From positions 87,620 to 151,619 of the forward strand of contig DLCG01000008.1 of assembly GCA_002480495.1 (NCBI GenBank): a DNA stretch of 64,000 nt, written 5' to 3'. The notes beneath the pieces are model-generated. The model did not search any database. It saw nothing but the letters and a program-made list of their open reading frames with translations, and had not been told where the DNA came from. Source of the DNA: Rhodobiaceae bacterium UBA7804. GTDB lineage: Bacteria; Pseudomonadota; Alphaproteobacteria; Parvibaculales; Parvibaculaceae. The first letter of the stretch is position 1. Every line of letters starts with the position of its first letter. The position numbers and the translations under genes were made by a program. Shown here in pieces: positions 61,827 through 64,000 of the stretch.

Positions 61827-62600
61827 ATGAGCGAAGCGAAGATCGAACTCAGGAACGTCCACAAGCGCTTCGGAAGCAAGGTGGTGCTGGACGGCATCAA
61901 CCTCACCGTGCCGAAGGGCGAGTCGCTCGTCGTGATCGGCGGATCGGGCACCGGCAAGTCGGTGATGATCAAATGCGTGCTCGGCATCATCCGTCCCGAC
62001 AGCGGCGAGATCTTCGTCGACGGCAAGAACGTGCTGAAGATGGATACGGGCGAGCGCGAGAAGGTGTTGCGCAAGTTCGGCATGCTCTTCCAGGGCGCGG
62101 CGCTCTTCGACAGCCTGCCCGTCTGGGAGAATGTCGCCTTCGGGCTCATCCAGGGCCGCAAGATGAAGCGCAAACAGGCGAAGGACATCGCCATCGAGAA
62201 GCTCGCCAAGGTGGGGCTCGCGGCGGAGGTGGGCGAACTCTATCCCGCCGAGCTTTCGGGCGGCATGCAGAAGCGCGTGGGCCTTGCGCGCGCGATCGCG
62301 GCTGACCCGGAGATCATCTTCTTCGACGAACCGACGACGGGCCTCGACCCGATCATGGCGGACGTGATCAACGACCTCATCGTGGACAGCGTGAAGGATC
62401 TCGGCGCGACGACGCTTTCGATCACGCATGACATGGCGAGCGTGCGCAAGATCGCCGACAAGGTGGCGATGATCCACAAGGGCAAGATCATCTGGGCGGG
62501 CAGCCGCGCGGAAGTGGACAATAGCGGCAACGAGTATGTCGACCAGTTCATCCACGGACGCGCGGAAGGGCCGATCCAGATGGAAGTGCTGAAGCCGTAG
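61827..62600 (+). CDS. mlaF: MlaF-family ABC transporter ATPase
   Basis: The 257-residue ATPase has GGSGTGKSVMIKCVLG (Walker A, about 38-53), ELSGGMQKRVGLARAIA (signature) and IIFFDEPTTGLDPIM (Walker B). It powers the MlaE permease, moving phospholipids between the membranes. The start MSEAKIELRNVHKRFG lies 8 bases after the mlaE stop. Confidence 0.94.
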   Translation: MSEAKIELRNVHKRFGSKVVLDGINLTVPKGESLVVIGGSGTGKSVMIKCVLGIIRPDSGEIFVDGKNVLKMDTGEREKVLRKFGMLFQGAALFDSLPVWENVAFGLIQGRKMKRKQAKDIAIEKLAKVGLAAEVGELYPAELSGGMQKRVGLARAIAADPEIIFFDEPTTGLDPIMADVINDLIVDSVKDLGATTLSITHDMASVRKIADKVAMIHKGKIIWAGSRAEVDNSGNEYVDQFIHGRAEGPIQMEVLKP

Positions 62601-62618
62601 GTTTCAACTTTCGCAACC

Positions 62619-62721
62619 GTCATTGCGAGCGACCGCAAGGGAGCGAAGCAATCCAGGAGCCACGGGCTCAGCGTTTGCGGCCCCTGGATTGCTTCGTCGG
62701 CTTCGCCTCCTCGCAATGACG
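62619..62721. repeat. Long palindromic repeat between mlaF and radA
   Basis: Outer arms CGTCATTGCGAG (62619-62630) and CTCGCAATGACG (62710-62721) are perfect reverse complements. Inner arms GAAGCAATCCAGG (62645-62657) and CCTGGATTGCTTC (62683-62695) are also perfect. The element resembles the REP- or mini-transposon-like GTCATTGCGAG repeats seen in other bacteria. It differs in sequence from the repeat near nrdJ. It could also end the mlaF transcript. Confidence 0.85.
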
Positions 62722-62747
62722 CATTTTTGAAAGGCAAACACGACACA

Positions 62748-64000
62748 ATGGCCCGCCAATCCCGCACATTCGTCTGCCAGTCCTGCGGCGCGGTGACACC
62801 GCGTTGGGCGGGGCGCTGCGAGAGCTGCGGCGAGTGGAACACCATCGTCGAGGAAGCAGGCGCGGCCGGCGGCGTGGGCGCGGGACCGGCGGCAAAATCG
62901 CTGCAGGGCAAGGGCCGCCGGATCGAGCTCGTGGAGATGAGCGGCGAGAGCGCGGAGCCGCCGCGCTATGTGACGGGGGTCGGCGAGTTCGACCGCGTGA
63001 CGGGCGGCGGGCTGGTGCCCGGCTCGGCGGTTCTCGTGGGCGGCGATCCGGGCATCGGCAAATCGACGCTGCTCCTGCAGGCGATGGCGGCGCTCGCGAA
63101 CAAGGGGCATTCGGTCGTCTATGTCTCGGGCGAAGAAGCGATCGCGCAAGTGAGAATGCGGGCGCGCAGGCTTGGCCTCGCGGAGGCGCCAGTGCAGCTT
63201 GGCGCGGAGACGAACCTCAAGGACATCATCGGCACGCTGGAAGGCCAAAAGGCGCCGGACGCCGTCGTCATCGACTCGATCCAGACCATGTGGGCGGATA
63301 ATCTCGACAGCGCGCCCGGCACGGTCAGCCAGGTGCGGGCCTCGGCGCAGGAGCTGGTGCGCTTCGCCAAGAAGAACAACACGGCGATCATTCTCGTCGG
63401 TCATGTGACCAAGGAAGGCCAGATCGCGGGGCCGCGCGTCGTCGAGCACATGGTGGATGCGGTCATCTATTTCGAAGGCGAACGCGGACACCAATTCCGC
63501 GTGCTTCGCGCGGTGAAAAACCGCTTCGGCCCGGCGAACGAGATCGGCGTCTTCGAGATGGGCGAGATGGGACTGGCGGAAGTGCCGAACCCCTCCGCCC
63601 TCTTCCTCGGGGAGCGCGACGGGGGCACGAGCGGTTCCGCCGTCTTCGCAGGGATCGAGGGGACGCGGCCGGTGCTCGTCGAAATTCAGGCGCTGACCGC
63701 GCAGAGCCCGCTCGGCACACCGCGGCGCGCGGTCGTCGGCTGGGACAGCGGACGGCTCTCCATGGTGCTGGCGGTGCTGGAAGCGCGCTGCGGGCTCTCG
63801 CTCGCGGGCCAGGACGTTTACCTTAACGTCGCGGGTGGCCTGCGAATCAACGAGCCCGCCGCCGACCTCGCGGTGGCCGCAGCGCTCATTTCCTCCATCA
63901 CCGGGACACCGCTTCCAAGCGATACCGTGATCTTCGGCGAAATCAGCCTTTCAGGGGCGGTCAGGCCCGTCAGCCAGATGGATGCGCGGCTGAAAGAGGC
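62748..64000 (+). CDS. radA: DNA repair protein RadA, N-terminal part
   Basis: The gene runs off the right edge; 417 codons are visible and the frame stays open. A C4 zinc finger at the start (FVCQSCGAVTPRWAGRCESC, about 8-27) precedes the RecA-like ATPase with GGDPGIGKSTLLLQ (Walker A, about 99-112). VVIDSIQTM (Walker B) and the RadA-specific KNRFGPANEIGVFEM (about 258-272) follow. A Lon-like C-terminal domain begins at about residue 285 (LGTPRRAVVGWD and later). RadA helps process recombination intermediates. The usual length is about 450-460 residues, so only the end is missing. Confidence 0.96.
   Translation, partial: MARQSRTFVCQSCGAVTPRWAGRCESCGEWNTIVEEAGAAGGVGAGPAAKSLQGKGRRIELVEMSGESAEPPRYVTGVGEFDRVTGGGLVPGSAVLVGGDPGIGKSTLLLQAMAALANKGHSVVYVSGEEAIAQVRMRARRLGLAEAPVQLGAETNLKDIIGTLEGQKAPDAVVIDSIQTMWADNLDSAPGTVSQVRASAQELVRFAKKNNTAIILVGHVTKEGQIAGPRVVEHMVDAVIYFEGERGHQFRVLRAVKNRFGPANEIGVFEMGEMGLAEVPNPSALFLGERDGGTSGSAVFAGIEGTRPVLVEIQALTAQSPLGTPRRAVVGWDSGRLSMVLAVLEARCGLSLAGQDVYLNVAGGLRINEPAADLAVAAALISSITGTPLPSDTVIFGEISLSGAVRPVSQMDARLKE

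Overview
The window is about 64 kb of a GC-rich chromosome from an alphaproteobacterium. The evidence is gene content and order: purM-purN divergent from a DUF2066/permease/hda/ppk/ppx block, a coenzyme-B12-dependent ribonucleotide reductase, the lptF-lptG-lptD-surA-pdxA-rsmA block, fabD-fabG-acpP-fabF-mltG-yicC-gmk, rpsF-rpsR-rplI, and alr next to mlaE-mlaF and radA. A Parvibaculum-like or related lineage would fit, but I could not test this. No rRNA, tRNA, CRISPR array, transposase, integrase or phage gene was seen. Both ends cut genes: the 3' end of nrdJ on the left and the 5' two-thirds or more of radA on the right.

Region by region: 1-7.6 kb holds nrdJ (partial), a soluble hybrid histidine kinase, a CPA1 antiporter, a fasciclin protein, a host-attachment-family protein and aspS. 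7.7-15.7 kb holds rnd (+) and a long minus-strand series: DUF2066 protein, AI-2E-family permease, hda, ppk, ppx. Three TGTCAT-like repeats with an exact 11-bp period lie upstream of ppk and look like a PhoB-binding site, so polyphosphate metabolism is probably phosphate-regulated. 15.9-23.7 kb holds purM-purN-L,D-transpeptidase, ndk, an ABC-F ATPase, a membrane-anchored metallo-beta-lactamase-fold protein, holC and pepA. 23.9-31.8 kb is the LPS-export and outer-membrane assembly block followed by pdxA and rsmA.

31.9-42.9 kb is a surface-carbohydrate region. A plus-strand series (alcohol dehydrogenase, sugar aminotransferase, GT2, ATP-grasp, a CX5R-phosphatase/SDR fusion, a methyltransferase, a CmcI-type protein) meets tail-to-tail with a minus-strand CDP-sugar set (rfbF, rfbG, an RmlC-like epimerase, a C-methyltransferase-like enzyme) lying directly downstream of gmk. 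Several plus-strand genes are visibly less GC-rich than the core genes, and they hold the least familiar biology in the window: an ATP-grasp gene translationally coupled to a phosphatase-SDR fusion whose SDR half lacks the usual catalytic tyrosine.

42.9-52.3 kb holds yicC-gmk, mltG, the fatty-acid synthesis genes, the S6/S18/L9 operon and cfa. Upstream of dnaB (52.3-52.6 kb) is a gene-free stretch with a perfect DnaA box, variant boxes and three GC-rich palindromes. dnaB is followed by an atypical minus-strand pair, an HNH-type protein and a DUF2971-like protein, bordered by dispersed palindromic repeats. This pair is a candidate small accessory (possibly defence) module. The right end has a degenerate metallo-beta-lactamase/rhodanese protein, a membrane sensor kinase, alr, mlaE, mlaF, another palindromic repeat and radA.
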